Both the position numbers and the translations under genes were made by a program. Of a stretch of 6,518 nt of DNA, positions 1 to 6,466 are shown one piece after another (within the stretch, counting starts at the first letter, position 1; each line of letters begins with the position of its first letter). Below the pieces are notes generated by a model. That model had not been told where the DNA came from. It saw only the letters and a program-made list of their open reading frames with translations, and did not search any database. Origin of the DNA: a gamma proteobacterium symbiont of Lucinoma myriamae (GTDB lineage: Bacteria; Pseudomonadota; Gammaproteobacteria; GRL18); contig JAHXIM010000411.1 of NCBI GenBank assembly GCA_025655635.1, forward strand, positions 1 through 6,518, read 5' to 3'.

Positions 1-33
1 ATAGTCAAAGTGAGTCTTATACTAATAATGAAC

Positions 34-62
34 TATTATTTATCTTATAATGGTAAATAATA
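34..62. repeat. AT-rich inverted repeat
   Basis: Arms at 34-44 and 52-62 pair over 11 positions, one of them a G-T wobble, around a 7-base loop (TTATAAT). No T-run follows on either strand, so it is not a classical intrinsic terminator. In DNA this AT-rich, such a repeat may be chance. The loop happens to read as a -10 hexamer, but no -35 stands at the right distance. Confidence 0.3.
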
Positions 63-123
63 ACACAGCAACTACACAATGATTGGTATCGTGTATTTTT
101 TAATTAAACTAATTTCATGTTTT

Positions 124-153
124 TTGTTTGGGTCGTGGTCTTTTTAATATAAA
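124..153 (+). promoter_or_regulatory. Possible sigma-70 type promoter for the rfbF operon
   Basis: TTGTTT (124-129) and TATAAA (148-153) are separated by 18 bases and lie about 190 bases upstream of the rfbF start. The -35 matches the consensus at only three of six positions, and AT-rich DNA yields many such pairs. This is a weak candidate, listed because it is the best-spaced pair I found in the leader. Confidence 0.25.
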
Positions 154-296
154 AATGTTCTGTGATTGAAAATACTACAAGCTCTCTTGGGTTGATAAAT
201 TAAAATTATAAAAGAAGTTGTTTTTAACTAAAATAGAGGCTGACTTGTCAGGGAAAAATATTATGGAATGTTTGATTGAAACGAAATGGTTTTTAT

Positions 297-319
297 GCCT
301 TAGAATTTTATTCTAAGGC
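297..319. repeat. Perfect 10-base inverted repeat before rfbF
   Basis: GCCTTAGAAT (297-306) and its exact reverse complement ATTCTAAGGC (310-319) flank a 3-base loop TTT. The right arm ends 23 bases before the rfbF ATG. In RNA it would form a strong, compact hairpin close to the weak ribosome binding site (AGGG, 330-333). The + strand after it reads GTTGATTAAC, not a T-run, so an ordinary terminator is unlikely. It could be an mRNA-stabilising or translation-affecting hairpin, a protein-binding operator, or the remains of an upstream gene's terminator. Confidence 0.6.
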
Positions 320-342
320 GTTGATTAACAGGGTAATATTAA

Positions 343-1116
343 ATGAAAGCAGTGATTTTGGCAGGTGGATTAGGAACTCGCATAAGTGAAGAGACTGGCC
401 TGAAACCAAAGCCAATGATTGAGATTGGGGGCAAACCAATCTTGTGGCATATTATGAAAAATTATTCTGCTCATGGAGTCAATGAATTTATCATATGTTG
501 TGGATACAAAGGCTATCTTATTAAAGAATACTTTGCTAACTACTTCCTTCATCAATCTGATGTCACTTTTGATATGTCTCAAAATAGTATGAAAGTACAT
601 GAAAAAAGAGCTGAACCATGGAAAGTTACTCTTGTAGACACGGGTGAAAATAGTATGACTGGAGGTCGTCTAAAACGTGTAGAAGAATATATTAAGGACG
701 AAGATGAGTTTCTGTTTACTTATGGAGATGGTGTTGGTGATATTGATATTACAAGAAGTATTGAATTTCACCGTCAACATGGAAAACAGGCTACTTTGAC
801 TGCCACTTATCCTCCAGGTCGGTTTGGTGCTTTAGAAGTCAAAAGTAAGCAGGTAATGAGTTTCCAGGAAAAACCAAAGGGTGATGGAGCTCTGATTAAT
901 GGTGGTTTTTTTGTACTTTCTCCACAAGTTCTAGAACGAACTACAGGTGATGACTGCGTCTGGGAGCAACAACCATTAATGGGGTTGGCGGATGATGAAC
1001 AGTTAATGGCTTATGAACATACGGGATTTTGGCATCCTATGGATACTCTCAGAGATAAGAATTACCTGGAAAATCTTTGGCAATCTGGGAATGCACCATG
1101 GAAAATCTGGGAATAA
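343..1116 (+). CDS. rfbF: Glucose-1-phosphate cytidylyltransferase
   Basis: This enzyme (RfbF, also called DdhA) joins CTP and alpha-D-glucose-1-phosphate to give CDP-glucose and pyrophosphate. It is the cytoplasmic entry step to CDP-6-deoxyhexoses. At 257 residues it has the same length as the Salmonella enzyme as I remember it and resembles it from end to end. Visible motifs are the nucleotide-binding LAGGLGTRISEET (residues 6-18) with KPKPM after it (21-25), YGDGVGD around a likely metal-binding Asp129 (127-133), FQEKPKGDG (174-182), NGGFFV (186-191) and WHPMDTLRD with a likely second metal ligand Asp234 (230-238). The ATG is preceded by AGGG at 9 bases. Its stop lies two bases before the next gene's start, so the two are almost certainly co-translated. 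It looks complete, with all key residues kept. Its base composition is less AT-rich than the later genes. Confidence 0.96.
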   Translation: MKAVILAGGLGTRISEETGLKPKPMIEIGGKPILWHIMKNYSAHGVNEFIICCGYKGYLIKEYFANYFLHQSDVTFDMSQNSMKVHEKRAEPWKVTLVDTGENSMTGGRLKRVEEYIKDEDEFLFTYGDGVGDIDITRSIEFHRQHGKQATLTATYPPGRFGALEVKSKQVMSFQEKPKGDGALINGGFFVLSPQVLERTTGDDCVWEQQPLMGLADDEQLMAYEHTGFWHPMDTLRDKNYLENLWQSGNAPWKIWE

Positions 1117-1118
1117 GA

Positions 1119-2177
1119 ATGGTTGATCAAAAATTCTGGAAAAATAAACGAGTTTATTTAACAGGTCATACAGGTTTCAAAGGAAGTTGGCTGTCTTTAT
1201 GGCTACAAGATTTAGGTGCAGACGTTAGAGGGTTTGCTTTAAATCCACCAACATCGCCAAGCTTATTTGAAGATGCAGAAGTGATGGAAAAGATTGAATC
1301 TGAGATTGGTGATATTCGCAATAAAGAACAGCTACAAAAAAGTATGGTTGAATTTAATCCTGAAATTCTAATTCATATGGCAGCGCAGTCTCTTGTGAGA
1401 TTATCATATCAAGAACCGATTGAAACTTATGATATCAATGTAATGGGAACTGTTAATGTTCTTGAAGCTGCCAGGAAATGTTCAAATTTACGTTGCATAG
1501 TCAACGTAACAACTGATAAATGCTACGAGAATAAAGAATGGGAATGGGGCTATAGAGAAAATGAATCTTTGGGAGGCTATGACCCTTATAGCAGTAGTAA
1601 AGCATGTGCTGAACTAGTTACCTCGGCTTATCGCCAATCATTTATGCAAGAAAAAAATATTGGTCTGGCATCAGTGAGAGCAGGGAACGTAATAGGTGGT
1701 GGAGACTGGGCAAATGATCGCTTAATTCCAGATATTTTAAGATCGTTTGAAAAAAATAAACCCGTTATAATTCGGAATCCAAAATCAACAAGGCCTTGGC
1801 AGCATGTTTTAGAACCTTTAGCGGGGTATCTTATTTTGGCACAAAAACTATTTGAGAATCCTCATGACTTTTCAGGAGCTTGGAATTTTGGTCCAAATGA
1901 CGAAGATGTCAAACCTGTGGAATGGATAGTAGATAGGATGGTTAAATATTGGAGTAATAATGCTTCGTTCATATTGGATGATAAAGCGAATTTTCATGAG
2001 GCCCATTATTTAAAATTAGATTGCTCAAAATCAAAATCCAAATTAGGTTGGACCCCTCAGTGGAATTTGGATATGGCATTAGAAAAAATTATACACTGGT
2101 ATCAAGCATATCAACAACAGCAAAATATGCAGCAAATTACCTTGGAACAAATTAAAAGTTATCAATTTATAAAATAA
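1119..2177 (+). CDS. rfbG: CDP-glucose 4,6-dehydratase
   Basis: RfbG (DdhB) is an extended short-chain dehydrogenase/reductase. With tightly bound NAD it converts CDP-glucose to CDP-4-keto-6-deoxy-D-glucose. The N-terminal Rossmann motif TGHTGFKGSW is at residues 15-24. The catalytic Thr-Asp-Lys (TTDKCY, Thr132-Asp133-Lys134) and YSSSK (Tyr157, Lys161) are all present. AGNVIGGGDWANDRLIPD and the STRPWQHV segment are characteristic of this family. I chose the ATG at 1119 because it gives MVDQKFW followed by the family's typical beginning, lies two bases after the rfbF stop and has GGGA just upstream. An in-frame ATG at 1098 and TTG at 1077 would extend the protein back into rfbF without family support. 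The product is 352 residues, close to the roughly 359 of homologues. The C-terminal tail is glutamine-rich. No damage is seen. Confidence 0.95.
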   Translation: MVDQKFWKNKRVYLTGHTGFKGSWLSLWLQDLGADVRGFALNPPTSPSLFEDAEVMEKIESEIGDIRNKEQLQKSMVEFNPEILIHMAAQSLVRLSYQEPIETYDINVMGTVNVLEAARKCSNLRCIVNVTTDKCYENKEWEWGYRENESLGGYDPYSSSKACAELVTSAYRQSFMQEKNIGLASVRAGNVIGGGDWANDRLIPDILRSFEKNKPVIIRNPKSTRPWQHVLEPLAGYLILAQKLFENPHDFSGAWNFGPNDEDVKPVEWIVDRMVKYWSNNASFILDDKANFHEAHYLKLDCSKSKSKLGWTPQWNLDMALEKIIHWYQAYQQQQNMQQITLEQIKSYQFIK

Positions 2178-2200
2178 CATGAGACGTTCATTTGGATAAC

Positions 2201-3100
2201 ATGAAGATGAAAATAATTCTCTTAACTGGCGCGACAGGTTTTTTAGGAAGCCACATACTAGAGTCTTTGATAAAAAATAATTATCAGCCAGTGATTGTAA
2301 AACGTTCAATGTCTGATACATGGCGTATCGATCATCTTTTAACGCAGGTAAAAATCTATAACATGGATGAGGTTGATCTTGAACAAGCCTTTACAGAGCA
2401 AAAAATAGATGTGGTCATACACACAGCTACAAACTATGGACGTATTGATGAATCTATTAGTGAAATAATCGAATGTAATTTGGTTTTTGGTTTGAAGCTT
2501 TTAGACAACTGTCTGAAGTTCAATGTTAATACCTTTATTAATACCGATACTTTTTCAAATACAAGCACGTCAAAACAAAAATATCTTAATATTTATAACT
2601 TATCAAAAAAACAATTTGTTGAATGGCTTTATCAACAGAGTGATAAAATTCAAATTATAAATTTAAAACTGGAACATATGTATGGACCCAAGGATAATTC
2701 TGGAAAATTTGTGAGCTGGTTATTATCTGAGTTTGAAGCAGAAGTACCTGAAATTAAACTTACACTGGGTGAACAGAAACGTGATTTTATTTATATAGAT
2801 GATGTTGTATCAGCATATATTTTGATGCTCAAGAACATACTGATATTACCTGAATTTAATGAATTTGATGTGGGTACAGGAAAACTTATAAGCATCAAAT
2901 CTTTTGTGGAAAAATTAAAACAAGTGTATGAAAATGAGATTAATGAAGCAAAATCCTATTTGAATTTTGGTGGAATCCCATATCGTGAAGGTGAAATGAT
3001 GACTGTCAGTGTTGATAATCAAAAGCTTATTAATTTGGGGTGGAGTCCAAAATTCACATTAGAAAATGGATTAAAGCGTTTGCTTAAGGAAAATAAATGA
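2201..3100 (+). CDS. NAD(P)-dependent CDP-4-keto-6-deoxysugar reductase, abequose-synthase-like
   Basis: This is a second extended short-chain dehydrogenase/reductase of 299 residues. The Rossmann glycine motif GATGFLG is at residues 10-16, NTDT at 114-117 and the catalytic YNLSK (Tyr132, Lys136) follow. Its layout and length match Salmonella RfbJ (CDP-abequose synthase), from memory. Shared features include LEHMYGPKD, TLGEQKRDFIYIDDVV, the VGTG turn and a final LGWSP motif. By family it should reduce the C4 keto group of the CDP sugar made by RfbG. The exact product cannot be read from sequence: with no DdhC nearby, the substrate is probably CDP-4-keto-6-deoxyglucose itself, giving a 6-deoxyhexose such as 6-deoxygulose, fucose or quinovose. 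The ATG at 2201 has GGAT a few bases upstream; ATG 2207 and TTG 2192 are alternatives. The gene starts 23 bases after rfbG and overlaps the next gene by ATGA. Confidence 0.85.
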   Translation: MKMKIILLTGATGFLGSHILESLIKNNYQPVIVKRSMSDTWRIDHLLTQVKIYNMDEVDLEQAFTEQKIDVVIHTATNYGRIDESISEIIECNLVFGLKLLDNCLKFNVNTFINTDTFSNTSTSKQKYLNIYNLSKKQFVEWLYQQSDKIQIINLKLEHMYGPKDNSGKFVSWLLSEFEAEVPEIKLTLGEQKRDFIYIDDVVSAYILMLKNILILPEFNEFDVGTGKLISIKSFVEKLKQVYENEINEAKSYLNFGGIPYREGEMMTVSVDNQKLINLGWSPKFTLENGLKRLLKENK

Positions 3101-4116
3101 ATATTGAATTGTCGATCTGTATTCCAACGTATAACAGAATGGAGTTTATATCTCAAACAATTGATAGTGTTCTTTCACAGATAAAAGATAATGTTGAATT
3201 GGTAGTTAGTGATAATGCTTCTACAGATGAAACAATGAAAATTATAAATCAATATAAAAATAAACATCCGAATATTATTGTTCATGAATTCCCTTCAAAT
3301 ATGGGAGCGGATAAAAATTTTCAAAAGGTGGTTGAATTAACCAGAGGACGTTACTGCCTTTTGCTTGGTAGTGATGATGTTTTAAAAAAAGGGGCAATTG
3401 ATGCTTTTCTTGGCAATATAAGTGAATCTTCAGCTGATATATGTATTTATGCACGAGATAGGTGTGATGTGTCGTTGGATATATGTCAATTTGAAACATG
3501 GTGGACAATAAATAAAAAAGAGCTTTTTTTTGACTTTTCAAAACAAGAAGTTTCAGATTATTTTAATATTTGTCGTTCAATTGGAGGCGTATTTTCCTTT
3601 ATAAGCTCAATAGTATTTAAACGTGAGTGTTGGGTGGATGTAGGAAATAACGTAGCTTATAATGACACAGCATATTCACATGTGTATAGATTTTTGAAAA
3701 TTCTCTTAAATAAAGGAACTTTAAAATTAAAACAAGAATCTTTTGTGTATTGTCGTTTAGGGAATGATTCATTTCTTGTTGATAATGAACCGGGAAAAAG
3801 AATTGCTTTGGATATTGATGGTTATATTCAATTATCAAATGAAATAGAAAATGAAAATGATAAAAAAGCATTTCTTAAACCATTGATGATTCGTCGATTT
3901 TGGTACTATGTTTATTTGTTACAATATAAAAAATATTTTTTAAATGAAGGTGAATATAAATTGTATAGAAATAAAATTTTTTTTCTACTTGAGTTTAATC
4001 TATACAAAAAAATATTGACATTATTATTCTTAAATGTACCTCCCCTATTTAATCTTCTTATGAAATTAAAGGTGTTAGTACTTAAGCTTTTAAAAATTCC
4101 AGAAGTTTCTATGTGA
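3097..4116 (+). CDS. Family 2 glycosyltransferase, abequosyltransferase (WbaV/RfbV)-like
   Basis: This inverting GT-A glycosyltransferase is expected to add a sugar to the undecaprenyl-linked repeat unit on the cytoplasmic face of the inner membrane. The N-terminal GT2 domain shows SICIPTYNR (6-14), VVSDNASTDET (36-46), NMGADKNF (68-75) and the acidic metal/nucleotide site GSDD (91-94). A central segment SIGGVFSFISSIVFKRECW (161-179) and a later AYSHV (192-196) recall Salmonella RfbV, the CDP-abequose transferase, as I remember its sequence. This suggests that it uses the CDP-6-deoxyhexose made by the three genes before it; that is inference. The C-terminal 35 or so residues are hydrophobic and basic and may sit on the membrane. 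The start overlaps the reductase stop (ATGA), indicating translational coupling. The gene is noticeably more AT-rich than rfbF and rfbG. The donor and acceptor are not determined. Confidence 0.87.
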   Translation: MNIELSICIPTYNRMEFISQTIDSVLSQIKDNVELVVSDNASTDETMKIINQYKNKHPNIIVHEFPSNMGADKNFQKVVELTRGRYCLLLGSDDVLKKGAIDAFLGNISESSADICIYARDRCDVSLDICQFETWWTINKKELFFDFSKQEVSDYFNICRSIGGVFSFISSIVFKRECWVDVGNNVAYNDTAYSHVYRFLKILLNKGTLKLKQESFVYCRLGNDSFLVDNEPGKRIALDIDGYIQLSNEIENENDKKAFLKPLMIRRFWYYVYLLQYKKYFLNEGEYKLYRNKIFFLLEFNLYKKILTLLFLNVPPLFNLLMKLKVLVLKLLKIPEVSM

Positions 4117-4194
4117 AAAGTCAATGTGTAGATGTTTTATTCTTATCTGGATTTAAATCAATAGTGAGTTGATTTTAGATATTTAGGAACTGTA

Positions 4195-4893
4195 ATGAAA
4201 AAAATACTTCGGAAAATTAAGAGACTCTTTAACGTTGCAATAGGTAAAGATTTTTTTTTAAAAGAAGATTATAAATGTGTTTATAAAAGACTTGGTTCAC
4301 AATATGGAGGATGGGATATTGTTATCGACCAACTTACTCAAGATTCAATAATTTATTCGGTTGGAGTTGGAGAGGATATCTCTTTTGATCTCGCTTTAAT
4401 AGATGCATTTGATCTTGAAATTCATGCTTTTGACCCGACACCAAAATCTATCAAATGGGTAAAGAAGCAAGGTTTTACATCTAAGTTCATTATGCATGAA
4501 TTTGGGCTTTCAGATTTTGATGGTATGCTCACTTTCCGCCCCCCAGAAAATACTGAACATGTTTCATATACAACTTTGGAAAGGCCTAGTACTAATGATG
4601 ATGCTATTAGTTTGCCCGTAAAAAGGTTGGCAACAATAATGAAAGAATTGAGGCACAGCAAGCTCGATGTTCTTAAAATGGATATAGAAGGATCAGAATA
4701 TTTAGTTATAAAAGATATAGAGATGACCGATATTCGACCAAAACAATTGTTAATTGAATTTCATCATAGATTTCCAAATGTTGGAATAGATAAAACAAAA
4801 GAATCTTTAAAAACACTTAAAAATATTGGGTATAAACTGTTTTCAGTTTCAGAGTCTGGAGAAGAGTTTAGTTTTATCTATAAAGGTGGTTAA
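4195..4893 (+). CDS. FkbM-family SAM-dependent methyltransferase
   Basis: A 232-residue protein of the FkbM methyltransferase family, whose members typically methylate hydroxyl groups of sugars and other metabolites with S-adenosylmethionine. The SAM-binding region begins with YSVGVGEDISFD (54-65), continues with HAFDPTPKS (77-85), and is followed by the family hallmark LKMDIEGSE (160-168) and IEFHHRF (187-193). A short basic N-terminus precedes the fold, and I see no signal peptide or membrane segment. The ATG has a good AGGA (4185-4188) six bases upstream. Gaps of 78 and 83 bases on its two sides set it apart from the tightly packed genes before it, as though it were a separate cassette. 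The likely role is O-methylation of a sugar in the repeat unit, perhaps the 6-deoxyhexose; the substrate is inferred from context only. Confidence 0.88.
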   Translation: MKKILRKIKRLFNVAIGKDFFLKEDYKCVYKRLGSQYGGWDIVIDQLTQDSIIYSVGVGEDISFDLALIDAFDLEIHAFDPTPKSIKWVKKQGFTSKFIMHEFGLSDFDGMLTFRPPENTEHVSYTTLERPSTNDDAISLPVKRLATIMKELRHSKLDVLKMDIEGSEYLVIKDIEMTDIRPKQLLIEFHHRFPNVGIDKTKESLKTLKNIGYKLFSVSESGEEFSFIYKGG

Positions 4894-4907
4894 ACATAAT
4901 GTTAGTA

Positions 4908-4924
4908 TAGCATTATTAATGCTA
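4908..4924. repeat. Short inverted repeat between the methyltransferase and wzx
   Basis: TAGCATT (4908-4914) and AATGCTA (4918-4924) are perfect reverse complements around a 3-base loop. The hairpin would be weak, and no T-run follows, so it is a poor terminator. A TATAAT (4941-4946) lies a little downstream but lacks a well-spaced -35 box. It may be chance in AT-rich DNA. Confidence 0.3.
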
Positions 4925-4976
4925 GAAGAGTCTCGCCAATTATAATATGGGATTTATTTAGAGTAACAGATTGCGA

Positions 4977-6284
4977 ATGAGAATTTTAAAAGATGGGATA
5001 ATATATTTTGTAGCTTCAATTTTAGAAAAATCTGTACCTTTTATTCTTTTGCCTTTTTTAACGAGAGTTCTTTCAACGGAAGAGTATGGCTTGATTTCCA
5101 TATTTACAACAGTTGCTGTAATTTATGGTCTTGTTATTGGTCTTGGATTGAATGCATTTGTACGAGTTGTCTATCACAAAATAAAAAGTCATGAATTTAA
5201 TAGCTATGTTAGTAATGTTTTAATCCTTTCAATTATATCATTGTTGGTTGCGATTATTATTACTATGTTATTTAAAACTTTTATAATTCAAGTATCTGGG
5301 CTTGGAAACAATTTTATTCCATTGGTTATTGTTATGTCTAGTGCTCAATTTGTTATCAATCTTCGTCTAGTTATCTTTCAAACTACGAGGAAATCTTTAC
5401 AATATGGTAAATTGCAAGTATCAAGGCCATTGGTTGATTTATTTTTAGTTGTTTTTTTAGTATTTTATCTGTCTGGTGGCGGAGAGGAGCGAATTTATTC
5501 TCTTGTGATTTCAAATGTGGTTACGGGCATTATTGCATGTATGTCTATGTACCGAGATAATTTATTGGTTTTGAAATTTAATAAAATTCATGCTGCAAGA
5601 GCAATGCAGTTTGTTCTACCATTATTGCCGCATTCGATTGCTCTCACAGCCTTTTTTACTGTTGATAAACTAATCTTATCATCAAGCATAGGCCTCTCTA
5701 TCGTGGGTGAACTAGCAGTTACACTGTCACTAGCCTCACCAGTATGGATAATCACAGAATCAATAAATCGTTCTTTCATGCCATGGTCATTTGAACGATT
5801 TAGAAAAGGTGAGCTAGAAAATGTGGTTGGTGCAAGTTATATTTTGTTGATAATCATGTTTCTTATTTGTATTATGTATTCTGCTCTTTTATTTATGTTT
5901 TTTGAATTGGTTGTGGGTGAATCATTTCTGAATACATTGGTGCCTGCAATGATACTGATATGGGTTGGATGGTTGAAACTTGCATATTATCTTGTTTTAA
6001 AGGGTATTGTTTATTGTGAAAAAACTGTATATTTGGCACTTGTTTCAATATCCTCTGGAATTACATATCTAGGTTTAATTTTGGTAAACATAGATGATCT
6101 GGATTTGATAGACATGTCGCTTTACATTATTGTCCTTCATTTTCTTATGTTTGTTGGGGCTGCAATTATTTCTCAAGTGCAATATCCACAACCATGGGGG
6201 ACCTTTAGTTTGACTAAAAATGTTGCAAAGTTAGTATTAGTACAACTACTACAGCGTAAAAATGACACTAGAAGCGTAAAGTAA
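4977..6284 (+). CDS. wzx: Wzx-type O-antigen/polysaccharide flippase
   Basis: This is a polytopic inner-membrane protein of the polysaccharide transport (MOP/MATE-like) superfamily. It has 435 residues and about twelve hydrophobic segments spread over its length, in keeping with Wzx proteins of about 400-480 residues. The opening, LKDGIIYFVASILEKSVPF followed by LLPFLTRVLSTEEYGLIS, is typical: a first helix, then the Pro-Phe-Leu-Thr-Arg and Glu-Tyr-Gly signature. VLPLLPHSIAL and VDKLILSSSIG in the middle resemble the usual seventh-helix region. It is expected to flip the undecaprenyl-linked repeat unit to the periplasmic side. Wzx proteins are poorly conserved, so the call rests on topology and the N-terminus. 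I chose the ATG; a TTG at 4971 would add two residues and is better spaced from GAG at 4961-4963. It is the last intact gene of the cluster within the window. Confidence 0.88.
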   Translation: MRILKDGIIYFVASILEKSVPFILLPFLTRVLSTEEYGLISIFTTVAVIYGLVIGLGLNAFVRVVYHKIKSHEFNSYVSNVLILSIISLLVAIIITMLFKTFIIQVSGLGNNFIPLVIVMSSAQFVINLRLVIFQTTRKSLQYGKLQVSRPLVDLFLVVFLVFYLSGGGEERIYSLVISNVVTGIIACMSMYRDNLLVLKFNKIHAARAMQFVLPLLPHSIALTAFFTVDKLILSSSIGLSIVGELAVTLSLASPVWIITESINRSFMPWSFERFRKGELENVVGASYILLIIMFLICIMYSALLFMFFELVVGESFLNTLVPAMILIWVGWLKLAYYLVLKGIVYCEKTVYLALVSISSGITYLGLILVNIDDLDLIDMSLYIIVLHFLMFVGAAIISQVQYPQPWGTFSLTKNVAKLVLVQLLQRKNDTRSVK

Positions 6285-6292
6285 GACAGTAA

Positions 6293-6466
6293 TTTAAATT
6301 TAAGGTAAGGTATCTTTGGGAATTAACAACAGAACCTGATGATATAGATAATGAAGTTTTTGTTATCAATTGCGCAAAAAAATATGTTAATGCAATCTCA
6401 AAGATAACTAATGAAATAAATGCAAGGTTTATTCTATTGTGTACGCCCGTCATGGGCATAAACTAA
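6293..6466 (+). pseudogene. Start-less open frame, gene remnant, possibly SGNH-hydrolase-like
   Basis: A frame stays open for 57 codons after a stop at 6290-6292 and ends at TAA 6464-6466, but it contains no ATG, GTG or TTG in a usable place. The translation looks protein-like: KVRYLWELTTEPDD, then VFVINCAKKYVNAISKITN and ARFILLCTPV. The YV..I..I....NARFILL.TP pattern recalls the helix and strand of SGNH/GDSL-type hydrolases or acyltransferase-associated domains found in polysaccharide clusters, but this is a weak resemblance. The simplest reading is an internal piece of a gene that has lost its beginning. Its last codons run into the putative group II intron from about 6439, so the intron may have inserted into this already broken gene. 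A chance open frame remains possible. Confidence 0.4.

Larger units (their letters stand above)
1..342. other. Gene-free AT-rich leader upstream of rfbF
   Basis: I see no convincing coding region here: all frames are broken by frequent stops on both strands. The stretch is very AT-rich. It holds an AT-only-loop inverted repeat near its left end, a weak promoter-like pair around 124-153 and a perfect 10-base inverted repeat just before rfbF. I looked for the JUMPstart/ops element (core GGCGGTAG) that often precedes enterobacterial O-antigen operons and did not find it. The region could be the promoter and untranslated leader of the rfbF operon, or a decayed junction inside a larger cluster. 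Confidence 0.6.

Noticed and set aside
297..330. Intrinsic terminator before rfbF
   Set aside because: The stem is good but no T-run follows it in either orientation, so I list it only as an inverted repeat.
1..342. JUMPstart/ops element upstream of the cluster
   Set aside because: The ops core GGCGGTAG and the wider JUMPstart sequence are not present.
370..600. Reverse-strand open frame inside rfbF
   Set aside because: It lies opposite a clearly conserved gene and its translation shows no domain. The other reverse-strand frames (for example 3275-3541, 3617-3871, 4422-4661, 5588-5779) were rejected for the same reason.
1077..1118. Longer rfbG starting at TTG 1077 or ATG 1098, overlapping rfbF
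   Set aside because: The extra residues have no counterpart at the known family N-terminus, which begins close to the MVDQKFW encoded from 1119; that start also has a nearby GGGA.
2179..2199. Tiny frame (ATG AGA CGT TCA TTT GGA TAA) between rfbG and the reductase
   Set aside because: Six codons with no convincing ribosome binding site; a leader peptide role cannot be supported.
6268..6459. Reverse-strand 63-codon frame across the wzx end and the intron start
   Set aside because: It spans the wzx stop, the remnant frame and the putative intron boundary, and its product resembles nothing I recognise.
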